Counted from the stretch's first letter, positions 34,311-43,645 are shown. The stretch: 64,000 nucleotides of DNA from Streptomyces uncialis (GCF_036250755.1 NZ_CP109583.1:3596001-3660000); one strand, 5' to 3'. Notes: generated from the sequence alone by a model not told the origin. Numbers and translations are program-made.

Positions 34311-37300
34311 ATGCGACCCACCCATCGGACCGAAGCCGAACACCTGTTGACCCGAGCCGTCGAGGAGGAGGTCCGCCGCACCGGCGGCCGCGTCGACGGC
34401 ACGGTCCTGCTGACCCGGGCGAAGACCGCCCTGGACACCCTCGCGGCCACCGCCGACCAGGAGTACACCGCGTACACCCAGTCCCTGGACGAGGCGGGCG
34501 CCGGCACCCTCACCTTCGGCGGCCGCTTCCGCGCCGAGGGCGGCGCCACCGGCCTGCTCGTCACCGCCGTGGCCACCGCCGCGACGGTCGCGGCGGACCT
34601 CGCACTCGGCACCAGCGCCTCCGTGGCGACCGTCGCGGGGGCGACCGTCGCGGTGGCCTCCGCCACGGCCGTCGTCGCCAGGGTCACCGCCGCCCACCTC
34701 CCCGCCGCCAGCCGCCGCAAGGGCGCCCTGAGCCAGCCCGGCGGCCCGCAGCAGCTCCGCCTCCAGTGGCTGACCGCCCTGGAGGTCCGCGGCATCCGCC
34801 CGTTCCTCGACCAGCAGCGCGTCCTCGCGTCCGCGACCGGCGGCAGCGGTGACCGGGGGCAGCCCCCGCGGCTGCGCGGCACCGACAAGAGCGCCGCGGC
34901 CCGCCGCCGTACCGTGATGGAGCAGTCGTTCGCGCAACTCCCCGCGGTGGAGGGCCCGTTCACCGGCCGCCGTGCCGCGATGAGCCGGATCGCCCAGTGG
35001 GTGCACGCCGCCCGCGCGGGCACCGAGACCCGGCCGACGGTCGTCGTCCTGCACGGCGCCCCCGGCTCCGGCCGCACCACCCTCGCGATCCGCGCCGCGC
35101 ATCACCTCAAGGACCAGTTCCGCGGCGCCTGCGTCGTGGACCTGCGCGGCGACAACCCCGAGGAGTCGCCGCTGCCCACCCGGGACGCCCTGCTGCATCT
35201 GCTCAACCGCCTCGGCGCACCCCGCGAACAGCTCCTGTTCCGCGAACGCGCCACCCAGGACAGCCAGTTGAAGCGGCTCGGCGAGCTGTACCACCAGCAT
35301 CTGACGGGGCTGCCCGTCACCATCGTGCTGGACGACGCGAGCGACGCCGAGCAGGTCCGCACCCTGATACCGGAACGCTCCGACAGCCTCGTCCTGGTCA
35401 CCTCCCGGGACCCGCTGCGCCTGCCCGACGACCTGCCCGCCCATGTGCACCACCTTCCCGTGGAGGCGCTGGACGAGGCCGCCGCCGAGGAACTGCTCGC
35501 CGCCGCCGCGCAGGACAGCTCGGGGCCGTACGACGCGGAGGCCACCGAGCGGATCACCCGGCTGTGCGGCGGGCTCCCGCTGGCGCTGCGGATCGCGGGC
35601 TCCGCGCTCGGCCCGCGCACCCGGCCCCGGCTCGCCGGGGACCTCGCCGCGTACGGGCCGGTCGGCCCCGTGGAGCGGGCCCTGTGGCTGCGCTACACCG
35701 ACCAGTCCGACCAGGCCCGCAGGCTGCTGCGGCGGCTCACCCTGGCCGGCCGCGCCTCGCTCGGCACCGCCGCCGCGGCGGCCCTCCTCGCCACCGATGA
35801 CACCGAGGCCGCCAAGCATCTGTCGGCGCTGAGCCGCGCCGGACTCATCGACCATGTGCGCGGCAGCCGCTACCGCCTCCACGACCTGGTCCGCGCCTTC
35901 GCGCAGGCCCGGCTGCACGACGAGGAGGAGCCCGGGGAGCGGGGCGCCGCGCAGGAACGTCTCATCGTCAACTACGCCGAGCTGGCGGACTCGGTGATCC
36001 GGCTGGTCGACGGGAAGATGTCGACCCGGGCCGACCGGTTCGGCCCGCACGGTTTCACCTCGCTGGACCACGCGCTGCGCTGGCTCGACGACGAGTCCAG
36101 CTTCATCACCGCGACCCTGCGGCACGCCGAGGGCGTCGACCAGGGCGCGGTGCTGAACCTGCTGGGCGCGCTGTGCGACTACTGCCTGCTGCGCGGCGAC
36201 CTCTACCGGCTGGGCGAGATCAACGAGCTGACGCAGGCCATCGACCAGGGGCTGCTGATGCGGTCGGTGCAGTGGCGTACGGGTATCGCCGCGCGGCAGC
36301 TCGGCGAGCTGGACAAGGCCCGCACCACCCTGACCTCGGTGGTCGACCTGTACCGCGAGGCCCGGCACGAGGCGGGGGTGGCCCGCGCGCTGTGCTCGCT
36401 GGGGATCACCCTGCACCACCAGGGCAACCTCACCGAGGCCGCGGCGAAGCTGCGCGAGGCGCTGGCGCTCCAGGCGTCCGACGCGCTCGCCGCCGACCGG
36501 GCGTGGACCCTGCACGCGCTGGCCGCCGTCGAGCGCGACCGGGCCCGGCTCGCCGAGGCCCTCGAACTGCTCGGCACGGCACTGGAGCTGCACCGCGAGG
36601 GCGAGTCCGTGCACGGCGAGGCGTGGGCGCACTTCCAGCTCGGCCAGTGCGGGCTGCGGATGGGGGACGTACCGCGCGCGGAGACGGAGCTGAAGGCGGC
36701 GCTGGAGCTGTACCGGCGGACCCGGGACGCCCGCGGCGAGGCATGGGCACTGACCCAGCTGGCGCGCGCCCGGATCGTGGCCGGGGACGCCGCGCAGGCC
36801 GCCGAGGGGCTGCGGCAGGCCGGGGCCCGCCACCGGGACAACGAGGACGCCCGCGGCGAGGCGTGGACGCTGTACTACCTCGGGCAGGCGCTGGAGGAGA
36901 CCGGCGACCTCGACCAGGCGGTACGGGAGCTGGAGCGCTCCCGCACGATGTTCTCGCGGATGCGGGACGTGTACGGGCTCGCGTGCGCGCGCCACCACAG
37001 CGCGCGGGTCACCCGCGACCAGCGGGCCGCGCAGACCGGTTCCCTGCGCAACAGCGGCTTCGCCCGGCAGCTGCTGGTCGACGCGCGGGCCGACTTCCAG
37101 CGGATCGGGGTCGCGCACGGCGAGGCGTGGACGTGTCTGGAGCTGGCGGTCGTCGACGCGGGCAACGCCCGCGCGGCGCAGGCGCTGGCCCTGTGCGACG
37201 AGGCGGCGGCCCTGTTCGCCGGGTACGGGGACCTCCGCGGGGAGGACTGGGCGCGGTTCCTGCGCTGCACGCTGCTGCCGTACGCGTCACCCGGCGGGGT

Positions 37301-37511
37301 GGAGATCGGGACGGCGGTCGCCCAGGAGGAACTGACACAGCTCGCGCGCGACGGACATCCGGCGCGGGACGGGAAGCTGGATCAGTACGTGGACACGTAC
37401 GGGCTGCTGCTGGAGCGCGGGGTCACGCTGGAGCAGGGCTGGCAGGCATGGCGCCTCGGGATGGTCCCGGGCAGGCACGCCCGCGAGGTGATGGGCGTAC
37501 CCCTGCCCTGA
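34311..37511 (+). CDS. STAND-type NTPase with N-terminal hydrophobic hairpin and TPR repeats
   Basis: 1066 residues. The N-terminal 75 residues are charged and helical. Residues about 81-130 form two Ala/Val-rich hydrophobic segments (GLLVTAVATAATVAADLALG and VATVAGATVAVASATAVVAR), possible membrane hairpin. An NB-ARC-like NTPase follows: Walker A LHGAPGSGRTTLA near 247, Walker B VTIVLDDASD near 340, sensor VLVTSRDP, and CGGLPLALRIAG (GLPL motif) near 422. A winged-helix part ends in YRLHDLVRAFAQ. From about 640 there are TPR-like repeats with GEAW.L..LG. Such proteins act as signal-sensing switches in regulation or phage defence. Start ATG 34311 (AAGGGGGA); ATG 34287 is in frame. Confidence 0.8.
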   Translation: MRPTHRTEAEHLLTRAVEEEVRRTGGRVDGTVLLTRAKTALDTLAATADQEYTAYTQSLDEAGAGTLTFGGRFRAEGGATGLLVTAVATAATVAADLALGTSASVATVAGATVAVASATAVVARVTAAHLPAASRRKGALSQPGGPQQLRLQWLTALEVRGIRPFLDQQRVLASATGGSGDRGQPPRLRGTDKSAAARRRTVMEQSFAQLPAVEGPFTGRRAAMSRIAQWVHAARAGTETRPTVVVLHGAPGSGRTTLAIRAAHHLKDQFRGACVVDLRGDNPEESPLPTRDALLHLLNRLGAPREQLLFRERATQDSQLKRLGELYHQHLTGLPVTIVLDDASDAEQVRTLIPERSDSLVLVTSRDPLRLPDDLPAHVHHLPVEALDEAAAEELLAAAAQDSSGPYDAEATERITRLCGGLPLALRIAGSALGPRTRPRLAGDLAAYGPVGPVERALWLRYTDQSDQARRLLRRLTLAGRASLGTAAAAALLATDDTEAAKHLSALSRAGLIDHVRGSRYRLHDLVRAFAQARLHDEEEPGERGAAQERLIVNYAELADSVIRLVDGKMSTRADRFGPHGFTSLDHALRWLDDESSFITATLRHAEGVDQGAVLNLLGALCDYCLLRGDLYRLGEINELTQAIDQGLLMRSVQWRTGIAARQLGELDKARTTLTSVVDLYREARHEAGVARALCSLGITLHHQGNLTEAAAKLREALALQASDALAADRAWTLHALAAVERDRARLAEALELLGTALELHREGESVHGEAWAHFQLGQCGLRMGDVPRAETELKAALELYRRTRDARGEAWALTQLARARIVAGDAAQAAEGLRQAGARHRDNEDARGEAWTLYYLGQALEETGDLDQAVRELERSRTMFSRMRDVYGLACARHHSARVTRDQRAAQTGSLRNSGFARQLLVDARADFQRIGVAHGEAWTCLELAVVDAGNARAAQALALCDEAAALFAGYGDLRGEDWARFLRCTLLPYASPGGVEIGTAVAQEELTQLARDGHPARDGKLDQYVDTYGLLLERGVTLEQGWQAWRLGMVPGRHAREVMGVPLP

Positions 37512-37671
37512 CACCTGCGCGGATCGCCCCGGCTCGCGGCCCCAGGGCTTCCCCGGTGGGCGCACTTGTTCCCGCGCGGGTACCGAAGGGGGGCGCGGTT
37601 CCCCGCGCCCCCGAGGGGCGACCGCGCATCCCGCACCGGCACCGGCAGCCGCACCCGTACCGGACCCGGTG

Positions 37672-37908
37672 TCAGGCCTTCGGGTCGGACGCCCGGCCTG
37701 CCTCGTCCACCCCCGCCACGGGGGCCTCCTTGAAGTCCACCTTGCCCATGTGCCGGGTCATGGACTTCATCAGCCCCCACACGGCGACGGCCATCACCGC
37801 GAAGACGACGAACCCCAGCACCCCGGGGGTGACCTTGTTCTTGTCGAGATCCGCCGCCAGCGGCACGAGGTTCGAGACGGCCTGGGTCACACTCACGCTC
37901 ACGCTCAT
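37672..37908 (-). CDS. Small membrane protein next to mca
   Basis: 78 residues with one transmembrane segment (about 31-50, GVLGFVVFAVMAVAVWGLM) and a soluble C-terminus. Small proteins of this type sit beside mca in many actinomycetes; function unknown. Start ATG 37908 lies one base after the mca stop, so it is translationally coupled. ATG 37917 inside the mca end is an alternative. Confidence 0.75.
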   Translation of the reverse strand: MSVSVSVTQAVSNLVPLAADLDKNKVTPGVLGFVVFAVMAVAVWGLMKSMTRHMGKVDFKEAPVAGVDEAGRASDPKA

Positions 37909-37909
37909 G

Positions 37910-38791
37910 TCAAGCATTGTCCCGGATGCCCGCGAAGAGGTCGTCCTCGGGGAGGGAGGTGTCGACCAGCGACCGCGCGAGCTCGTACTCCTCGGTCGGC
38001 CAGACCTCCTTCTGGATGTCCATCGGGACCCGGAACCAGCCGCCGTCGGGGTCGATCTGTGTGGCGTGCGCGATCAGCGCCTTGTCACGGATCTCGTAGA
38101 ACTCCGCGCACGGGACGTGCGTGGTCAGCGTCCGCTCGACCCGCTCGAACTCGTCCCACCGCTTGAGCCAGTCCCCGTAGGGCGACTCCAGCCCGCGGTC
38201 CAGCAGGGCCTGGTGCAGCGCCTCGGTCCGGGGCCGGTTGAAGCCCTGGTTGTAGTAGAGCTTGCGCGGCTGGTACACGGGCCCGAAGTCGTCCTCGGGG
38301 TACTTCTCCGGGTCCCCCGCGCCGTCGAAGGCGATCATCGAGATCTTGTGGGTCATGATGTGGTCGGGGTGCGGGTAGCCCCCGTTCTCGTCGTACGTGG
38401 TGATCACCTGCGGACGGAACGCGCGGATCTTGCGGACCAGCCGCCCGGCCGCCCCGTCCTCGTCCTCCAGCGCGAAGCAGCCCTCCGGCAGCGGCGGCAG
38501 CGGGTCGCCCTCGGGCAGCCCCGAGTCGATGTAGCCGAGCCACTCCTGATCGACGCCGAGGATCTCGCGCGCCTCGTCCATCTCCTTCTTGCGGACCTCG
38601 TGGATGTTCTCCTCGATGTAGGGGTCACCCTGGAGCTTGGGGTTGAGGACGGAGCCCCGCTCGCCGCCCGTGCAGGTCACCACCAGCACGTCGACCCCTT
38701 CGGACACGTACTTCGCCATGGTGGCCGCGCCCTTGGACGACTCGTCGTCCGGGTGGGCGTGCACGGCCATGAGTCGCAGCTGCTCAGTCAA
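37910..38791 (-). CDS. mca: Mycothiol S-conjugate amidase
   Basis: 293 residues of the LmbE-like PIG-L deacetylase fold. Cleaves mycothiol conjugates of electrophiles so that the mercapturic acid can be exported, a detoxification step limited to actinobacteria. Zinc ligands lie in AVHAHPDDESSKGAA near residue 10 and in YPHPDHIMTH near 140. VTCTGGERGSVLNPKL and YNQGFNRPRTEAL fit Mca rather than MshB. Start TTG 38791 (LTEQLRLMAVHAHPDD) agrees with family N-termini; ATG 38806 would add five residues. Confidence 0.93.
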   Translation of the reverse strand: MTEQLRLMAVHAHPDDESSKGAATMAKYVSEGVDVLVVTCTGGERGSVLNPKLQGDPYIEENIHEVRKKEMDEAREILGVDQEWLGYIDSGLPEGDPLPPLPEGCFALEDEDGAAGRLVRKIRAFRPQVITTYDENGGYPHPDHIMTHKISMIAFDGAGDPEKYPEDDFGPVYQPRKLYYNQGFNRPRTEALHQALLDRGLESPYGDWLKRWDEFERVERTLTTHVPCAEFYEIRDKALIAHATQIDPDGGWFRVPMDIQKEVWPTEEYELARSLVDTSLPEDDLFAGIRDNA

Positions 38792-38917
38792 GACTCGAAA
38801 CCTCATCGAATTCGGCGCCCGGATGTGGGGGCGCGTTGGGCGGCTTCTATAGTGACCGAAACGGGGGACGAATAATTCCGGGACCCTGTCCCCGTCACCC
38901 CTCCCTGGAGGACGATC

Positions 38918-39322
38918 ATGAGCGCGGTCCGTGAGCAACCGCCGGAGGGCCGCTACGGCCGTTCCGCGGAGGAGCGCACCGATCGGCGGCTCAGGGTCAC
39001 CGGCGCCGTACTGGGTGCCGGTCTGCTCGGGCTGGTCACCTGGATCGGTTACGGATACATCTCCAGCCAGACGCTCAGCGGCGAGATGATCCGGTTCAAG
39101 GTGGTCTCGGACCGTGCGATCGAGACGCATCTGGAGGTCCGCAAGGACTCCGAGGCGCGCGGGTTCTGCACCGTCCGCGCCCAGTCCGAGGACGGCGCCG
39201 AGGTGGGCCGCGCGGACTTCCGGTTCGACCAGCGCAGCGACCGGGTGGACGAGGTGGTCACCTTGCGGACCACCGCGCGTGCCACCGCGGTCGAACTGGT
39301 GGGCTGCGAGTCGGACACGTAG
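38918..39322 (+). CDS. DUF4307 membrane protein
   Basis: 134 residues: basic N-terminus (EERTDRRLRV), one transmembrane segment about 28-50, and an extracytoplasmic beta-rich domain with FCTVRAQSEDGAEVGRADF and a paired cysteine near the C-terminus (VGCESDT). This arrangement and its place between mca and greA match the actinobacterial DUF4307 family. Function unknown. Start ATG 38918 with TGGAGGA. Confidence 0.85.
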   Translation: MSAVREQPPEGRYGRSAEERTDRRLRVTGAVLGAGLLGLVTWIGYGYISSQTLSGEMIRFKVVSDRAIETHLEVRKDSEARGFCTVRAQSEDGAEVGRADFRFDQRSDRVDEVVTLRTTARATAVELVGCESDT

Positions 39323-39610
39323 GTGGGCGTACCGGCCCCGCGCTGATCGCGACCGGTCCGTCCACGAGCCCCCGGCTCCGTGGGTCCGTCCCACGTGCAC
39401 ATGTTTGTCATCGCTTCGGCATGCGCATGCTTTTCTCAGGGTCTTTGCGCTCGCATACCGGCGCCGGCCTGCGTTGACGTATGTCTGATGCGATATGTCC
39501 TCCCCCTTCCACGCCTGAATTGTTAGGCTCGTGGTTTCGCCCGACCGTGGACGCTCACTGTCCCCGGTAGGGCGATGCTTTGTATTCCCAGTACCGACGA
39601 GGAGCACCTT

Positions 39611-40108
39611 GTGACCCAGACCAGTGAGAGCGTCACCTGGCTTACGCAGGAGGCGTACAACCAGCTCAAGGCCGAGCTGGAGTACCTGTCTGGTCCCGCG
39701 CGCACCGAGATCGCCAAGAAGATCGAGGCGGCTCGTGAGGAGGGGGACCTGCGGGAGAACGGCGGGTACCACGCGGCCAAGGAGGAGCAGGGGAAGCAGG
39801 AGCTCCGGGTGCGCCAGCTCACCCAGCTCCTGGAGAACGCGAAGATCGGCGAGACCCCGCCGGACGACGGCATCGTCGAGCCCGGCATGGTCGTCACGAT
39901 CGCCTTCGACGGCGACAAGGACGACACACTCACCTTCCTGATGGCCTCGCGTGAGTACGCCACGTCCGACATCGAGACGTACTCTCCGCAGTCCCCGCTG
40001 GGCAAGGGCGTCAACGGCAAGAAGGTCGGCGAGGTGGCGAGCTACGAACTGCCGAACGGCAACCTCGCGTCGGTGACGGTCCTGGCGGCGAAGCCGTACA
40101 CAGGCTGA
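39611..40108 (+). CDS. greA: Transcription elongation factor GreA
   Basis: 165 residues. The N-terminal coiled coil contains WLTQEAYNQLKAELEYLSGP and ARTEIAKKIEAAREEGDLRE with the acidic tip that enters the RNA polymerase secondary channel and stimulates cleavage of backtracked RNA. The C-terminal FKBP-like domain ends ELPNGNLASVTVLAAKPY. Start GTG 39611 with GAGGAG. Terminator hairpin follows. Confidence 0.95.
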   Translation: MTQTSESVTWLTQEAYNQLKAELEYLSGPARTEIAKKIEAAREEGDLRENGGYHAAKEEQGKQELRVRQLTQLLENAKIGETPPDDGIVEPGMVVTIAFDGDKDDTLTFLMASREYATSDIETYSPQSPLGKGVNGKKVGEVASYELPNGNLASVTVLAAKPYTG

Positions 40109-40122
40109 CCCCACACACGGTA

Positions 40123-40156
40123 CGAGGGCCCCGGGCGACGTTTCCCGGGGCCCTCG
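40123..40156 (+). terminator. Hairpin after greA
   Basis: Arms CGAGGGCCCCGGG (40123-40135) and complement (40144-40156). Also positioned to end the convergent GntR gene. Confidence 0.85.
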
Positions 40157-40174
40157 CGTTGCCCGGCCACCGCC

Positions 40175-40930
40175 TCACGCCTCGAAGTCGTACTCCAGGA
40201 CGTACGCGGCGGAGTCGAGCGTCATCTCGTTCACCTCGACGGCCCGCCCGTCCGCGCCGAACGCGGTCCGGCAGATCAGCACCACGGGTGTGCCGGAGCC
40301 GAGCCCGAGCCGGGCGGCCTCGTCCTGGGTCGGCATCCGGGAACGGATCTCCTCCCGGAACCGGGCAGGCCCGTGCCCCAGCTCGGCGAGCCGGGCGTAG
40401 CTGCCACCGGGTCCGGTGTCGTCCCGGGTGATCGCGGAACCGGCCACGAGATCGGCCGGAAAGTACGAGGTGGCGAGGAGGACGGGTTTCCCGTCGAGGA
40501 CGAACCGCCGCCCGCGCGCGAGCACGTCCGCCCCGGCCTCCAGCCCCAGTACCCGCGCCACATGCGCGGGAGCGTGTTCCTCCCGCACGACGAGCTGATC
40601 GACGACGAGCTCCCGCTCCCCGACATCCCCGTCCCACACGGACCGCCCGGCCCCCCACCCGTCCCGCGCGAGCCGGGTGATCCCGCGTCGTCGCACAGGT
40701 CGAAACTCTCGAACGAAGACACCTGAACCTTTACGTGACTCTGCCAGACCTTCGTTCTGGAGCACGCCGAGTGCCTGGCGCGCGGTCATCCGGGCCACCT
40801 GGTGTTCAGCCATGAGGTCGTTCTCGCCTGGCAGGCGATCGCCTGGACCGTATGCACCCGACCGGATGGCTTCCCGCAGCGCATCAGCGATGAGCTGGTA
40901 CTTAGGTCGGCGACCGCTACCTGTGGACAC
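40175..40930 (-). CDS. GntR/HutC-family transcriptional regulator
   Basis: 251 residues. N-terminal winged helix (PKYQLIADALREAIRSGAYG, MTARQALGVLQNEGL, GSGVFV) followed by a UTRA ligand-binding domain from about 95 to the end (RGRRFVLDGKPVLLATSYFP, EVNEMTLDSAAYVLEYDFEA). Start GTG 40930 with GGAGGAGAACGG. The divergent region up to 41085 carries three TCTAGAGAT operator-like sites, which suggests autoregulation and control of the gene at 41085. Similar to regulators found on integrative elements, but no integrase or plasmid gene is nearby. Confidence 0.9.
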   Translation of the reverse strand: MSTGSGRRPKYQLIADALREAIRSGAYGPGDRLPGENDLMAEHQVARMTARQALGVLQNEGLAESRKGSGVFVREFRPVRRRGITRLARDGWGAGRSVWDGDVGERELVVDQLVVREEHAPAHVARVLGLEAGADVLARGRRFVLDGKPVLLATSYFPADLVAGSAITRDDTGPGGSYARLAELGHGPARFREEIRSRMPTQDEAARLGLGSGTPVVLICRTAFGADGRAVEVNEMTLDSAAYVLEYDFEA

Positions 40931-40950
40931 CCGTTCTCCTCCCTGATCCT

Positions 40951-41055
40951 GTCTAGAGATCCTAAACGGCCAACAACACACCCACCTCCGGCAGGCCCTG
41001 CGACCCATGAGTGCCAATTGACATCTCTAGAGATCCGAGGTTCTCTAGAGATGTC
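40951..41055. promoter_or_regulatory. Palindromic GntR operators around a consensus -35 box
   Basis: Three copies of TCTAGAGAT: 40952-40960, and within the inverted repeat GACATCTCTAGAGA (41020-41033) / TCTCTAGAGATGTC (41042-41055). The central unit contains the perfect palindrome ATCTCTAGAGAT. TTGACA at 41018-41023 overlaps the left arm, so repressor binding would cover a promoter reading toward 41085. Confidence 0.75.
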
Positions 41056-41084
41056 GGACGGTCCTCATGAAAGAAGAGATCGCC

Positions 41085-41705
41085 ATGTCGTCATTCACAA
41101 ATAGGGTTCATCACCCCAACCTGGTCCCGTACATCACGGCCTGGAGTTCCGAGCGGACGCAGCGGCCGCCCGTGATCGTCCGGGGCGCGGGCATCGGCTA
41201 CGCGGACGAGTCCCCCTACGACCGGGACGGTGACGGCGTCCTGTGGATGCGGGAGTCCGTCAGTCCCGGACGGGGCAGGCCGGAGTTCGGGCGGGTCCAT
41301 CTGATGCGGCAGCGCCGGGCGATGCGCAGGCTGCTGTGCCAGGTCTGCGGCCGGGCCGCGGACCGCGACGGCGACGGTGTGCTGTGGCTGCTCGGGGAAC
41401 ACGACGCCGCCGAGCTCACGACCAGCCATCCACCGCTCTGCGTCCCGTGTGCCGCGCAGGCGGCGAGATCCTGCCCGTACCTGCGCGGCGGGTGCACCGC
41501 CGTGCGCGCCCGGAGCCGCACACCGATCGGCGTGCACGGCATGGTCTACCGGCCAGGGTTCCCCTTCCCGGTCGCGGAGACGGACGGCGGTGTGCTCTAC
41601 GGCGACGAACGCATCCGCTGGACACGGGCCGCGCAGCTCATCGTCCGGCTGGCGGAGGTGACCGTGGTGGAGCTGCACACGGGTGTGCCCGCCGCGCGGC
41701 GATGA
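41085..41705 (+). CDS. Uncharacterised protein with treble-cysteine zinc-ribbon-like motifs
   Basis: 206 residues, no named function. Two WLLGEHDAAEL/VLWMRESV-like strands, each preceded by DRDGDGVLW (residues about 40 and 95), suggest an internal duplication. LLCQVCGRAA, PLCVPCAAQAA and SCPYLRGGC provide seven cysteines in CxxC/CxxxxxC spacing, probably a structural zinc site. Start ATG 41085 with AAGAAGAGA (ATG 41067 is in frame). It is divergent from the GntR gene and under its probable operator; pairs like this recur in Streptomyces. Confidence 0.65.
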   Translation: MSSFTNRVHHPNLVPYITAWSSERTQRPPVIVRGAGIGYADESPYDRDGDGVLWMRESVSPGRGRPEFGRVHLMRQRRAMRRLLCQVCGRAADRDGDGVLWLLGEHDAAELTTSHPPLCVPCAAQAARSCPYLRGGCTAVRARSRTPIGVHGMVYRPGFPFPVAETDGGVLYGDERIRWTRAAQLIVRLAEVTVVELHTGVPAARR

Positions 41706-41741
41706 GCCGAGCGACGGGCACAGGGACGAGGAACCCTCCCG

Positions 41742-42593
41742 TCAGGAAGCCGCGTCGCGGTACTTGCGGACGGCCAGGGTGCGGAAGACGACGATGATCA
41801 GGACGGACCAGATCAGGGACGCCCAGACGGGGTGCTGCATGGGCCAGGCCGGGGAGTCGACCACGCCCGGGTTGCCGAAGAGTTCGCGGCAGGCCTGGAC
41901 GGTCGCGCTGAACGGGTTCCAGTCCGCGACATGCTGGAGCCACGGGGTCATCTGGCTGGAGTCCACGAACGCGTTCGAGATGAACGTGACCGGGAAGAGC
42001 CAGATCAGCCCGCCCGAGGTCGCCGCCTCGGGGGTGCGGACGGAGAGGCCGATCAGGGCGCCGATCCAGGAGAAGGCGTAGCCGAGCAGAAGCAGCAGGG
42101 CGAACGCCGCCAGCGTCTTCAGGATGCCCTCGTGGGCGCGCCAGCCCACCAGGAGGGCGACGACCACCAGGACGACGACGGTGAGCGCCGTCTGGACCAG
42201 GTCCGCGAGGGTGCGGCCGGTGAGGACCGCGCCGCGTGACATGGGCAGCGAGCGGAAGCGGTCGACGAGGCCCTTGTGCATGTCGTCCGCGATCCCGGCG
42301 CCCGCGCCGGCCGTCGCGAAGGTCACGGTCTGCGCGAAGATGCCCGCCATCAGGAACTCGCGGTACACCTGCGGGCTGGTGTCGCCCGCGACGCTCACCG
42401 AGCCGCCGAAGACATAGCTGAACAGGACGACGAACATCACCGGCTGGATCAGGCCGAACAGCACGATCTCGGGGATCCGGGTCATCCGGATCAGGTTTCT
42501 TCGGGCGATCACCAGGGAGTCCCGGACGGACTGGACGACGCCCCCGGAGCCCTTCGGCGCGGCGGGCCGCACCGTTTCGGTCGCTGCGCTCAT
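41742..42593 (-). CDS. ABC-2 family permease (DrrB-like)
   Basis: 283 residues with six hydrophobic segments and the DrrB-type motif IARRNLIRMTRIPEIVLFGL at the N-terminus, DMHKGLVDRFRSLPMSRGAV in the cytoplasmic loop and the ABC-2 central ATSGGLIWLFPVTFISNAFV. Overlaps the ATPase gene by ATGA (42590-42593). Drug-export type transporter. Its distance from the PKS cluster makes a link uncertain. Confidence 0.88.
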   Translation of the reverse strand: MSAATETVRPAAPKGSGGVVQSVRDSLVIARRNLIRMTRIPEIVLFGLIQPVMFVVLFSYVFGGSVSVAGDTSPQVYREFLMAGIFAQTVTFATAGAGAGIADDMHKGLVDRFRSLPMSRGAVLTGRTLADLVQTALTVVVLVVVALLVGWRAHEGILKTLAAFALLLLLGYAFSWIGALIGLSVRTPEAATSGGLIWLFPVTFISNAFVDSSQMTPWLQHVADWNPFSATVQACRELFGNPGVVDSPAWPMQHPVWASLIWSVLIIVVFRTLAVRKYRDAAS

Positions 42594-43645
42594 CGGCCCG
42601 TCTCCTCGTCGGTCGTGGCGGTCGGGGTCACCGGTTCCATGGGCAGCCGGGGCCGTTGCCCCTCGCCCGGCCTCGGCGGGGAGTCGGGGCCGCCGCTCTC
42701 ACCGGCCTCGGCCGCGTGGCCGGTGAGGGAGAGGAACACGTCGTCCAGGGTGGGGCGGCGCAGTCCGATGTCGTCGATCTCGATGCCGCGGGAGTCGAGT
42801 TCGCGGATGACCTCGGCGAGCAGCTTGGCACCGCCGTCGACCGGGACGGTGAGCTTGCGGGTGTGCTGCTCGGTGCTCACCTCGCCCTTGCCGAGCGCGG
42901 CGAGCACCCCGGACGCGGTGGTCATGTGCTCGCGCTCGTGGACGACGACCTCGACGCGTTCCCCGCCGGTGCGGGCCTTGAGCTGGTCGGAGGTGCCGCG
43001 GGCGATGACCTTGCCGTGGTCGACCACGCAGATGTCGTGCGCGAGGTGGTCGGCCTCCTCCAGGTACTGGGTGGTGAGCAGCAGCGTCGTACCGCCCGCG
43101 ACGAGTTCCTGGATGACCTCCCACAGGGCCAGCCGGTTACGGGGGTCGAGTCCGGTGGTCGGCTCGTCCATGAACATCACGGGCGGGGAGACGACGAGCG
43201 CGGCGGCGAGGTCGAGCCGGCGGCGCATACCGCCGGAGTACGTCTTGGCGGTGCGGTCGGCGGCGTCCGCGAGCCCGAAGCGCTCCAGGAGTTCATCGGC
43301 GCGGACCTTGGCGGCCTTCGACTTCAGCTGGTAGAGCTGGCCGACCATACGGAGGTTCTCGCGGCCGGTCAGATACTCGTCGACGGCGGCGAACTGGCCG
43401 GAGAGGCCGATCGAGCGCCGGACGTCGTTGGGGTTCTTGAGGACGTCGATGCCCGCGACGACCGCGCGGCCGCTGTCCGGGCGGAGCAGGGTGGTCAGAC
43501 AGCGCACCGCGGTGGTCTTCCCCGCGCCGTTCGGGCCGAGCAGGCCGAGGACGGTGCCTTCGGGGACGTCGAGGTCGACCCCGTCCAGCGCTCTGACATC
43601 GCCGAAGGTCTTCACGAGACCTTCCGCGTGGATGGCGGCCGGCAT
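42590..43645 (-). CDS. Daunorubicin-resistance type ABC ATPase (DrrA-like)
   Basis: 351 residues. Walker A GPNGAGKTTAVR near residue 41, GLSGQFAAVDEYLTGRENL, signature YSGGMRRRLDLAAAL, Walker B VMFMDEPTTGLDPRNR, H-loop LLLTTQYLEEADHLA and the DrrA C-terminal domain ending LRRPTLDDVFLSLTG. Start ATG 43645 (GGGAGAAACCAC). DrrA/DrrB pairs export hydrophobic drugs in an ATP-dependent way. Could provide a further export route for the polyketide. Confidence 0.9.
   Translation of the reverse strand: MPAAIHAEGLVKTFGDVRALDGVDLDVPEGTVLGLLGPNGAGKTTAVRCLTTLLRPDSGRAVVAGIDVLKNPNDVRRSIGLSGQFAAVDEYLTGRENLRMVGQLYQLKSKAAKVRADELLERFGLADAADRTAKTYSGGMRRRLDLAAALVVSPPVMFMDEPTTGLDPRNRLALWEVIQELVAGGTTLLLTTQYLEEADHLAHDICVVDHGKVIARGTSDQLKARTGGERVEVVVHEREHMTTASGVLAALGKGEVSTEQHTRKLTVPVDGGAKLLAEVIRELDSRGIEIDDIGLRRPTLDDVFLSLTGHAAEAGESGGPDSPPRPGEGQRPRLPMEPVTPTATTDEETGR

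Noticed and set aside
33636..37118. 1160-codon minus-strand frame opposite the STAND gene
   Set aside because: Shadow of the strong plus-strand gene; no family resemblance and it runs into repeat DNA.
40175..41705. Possible integrated plasmid/AICE remnant because of the GntR regulator and palindromic operators
   Set aside because: No integrase, replication, transfer gene or attachment site was found nearby; flanks are housekeeping genes.
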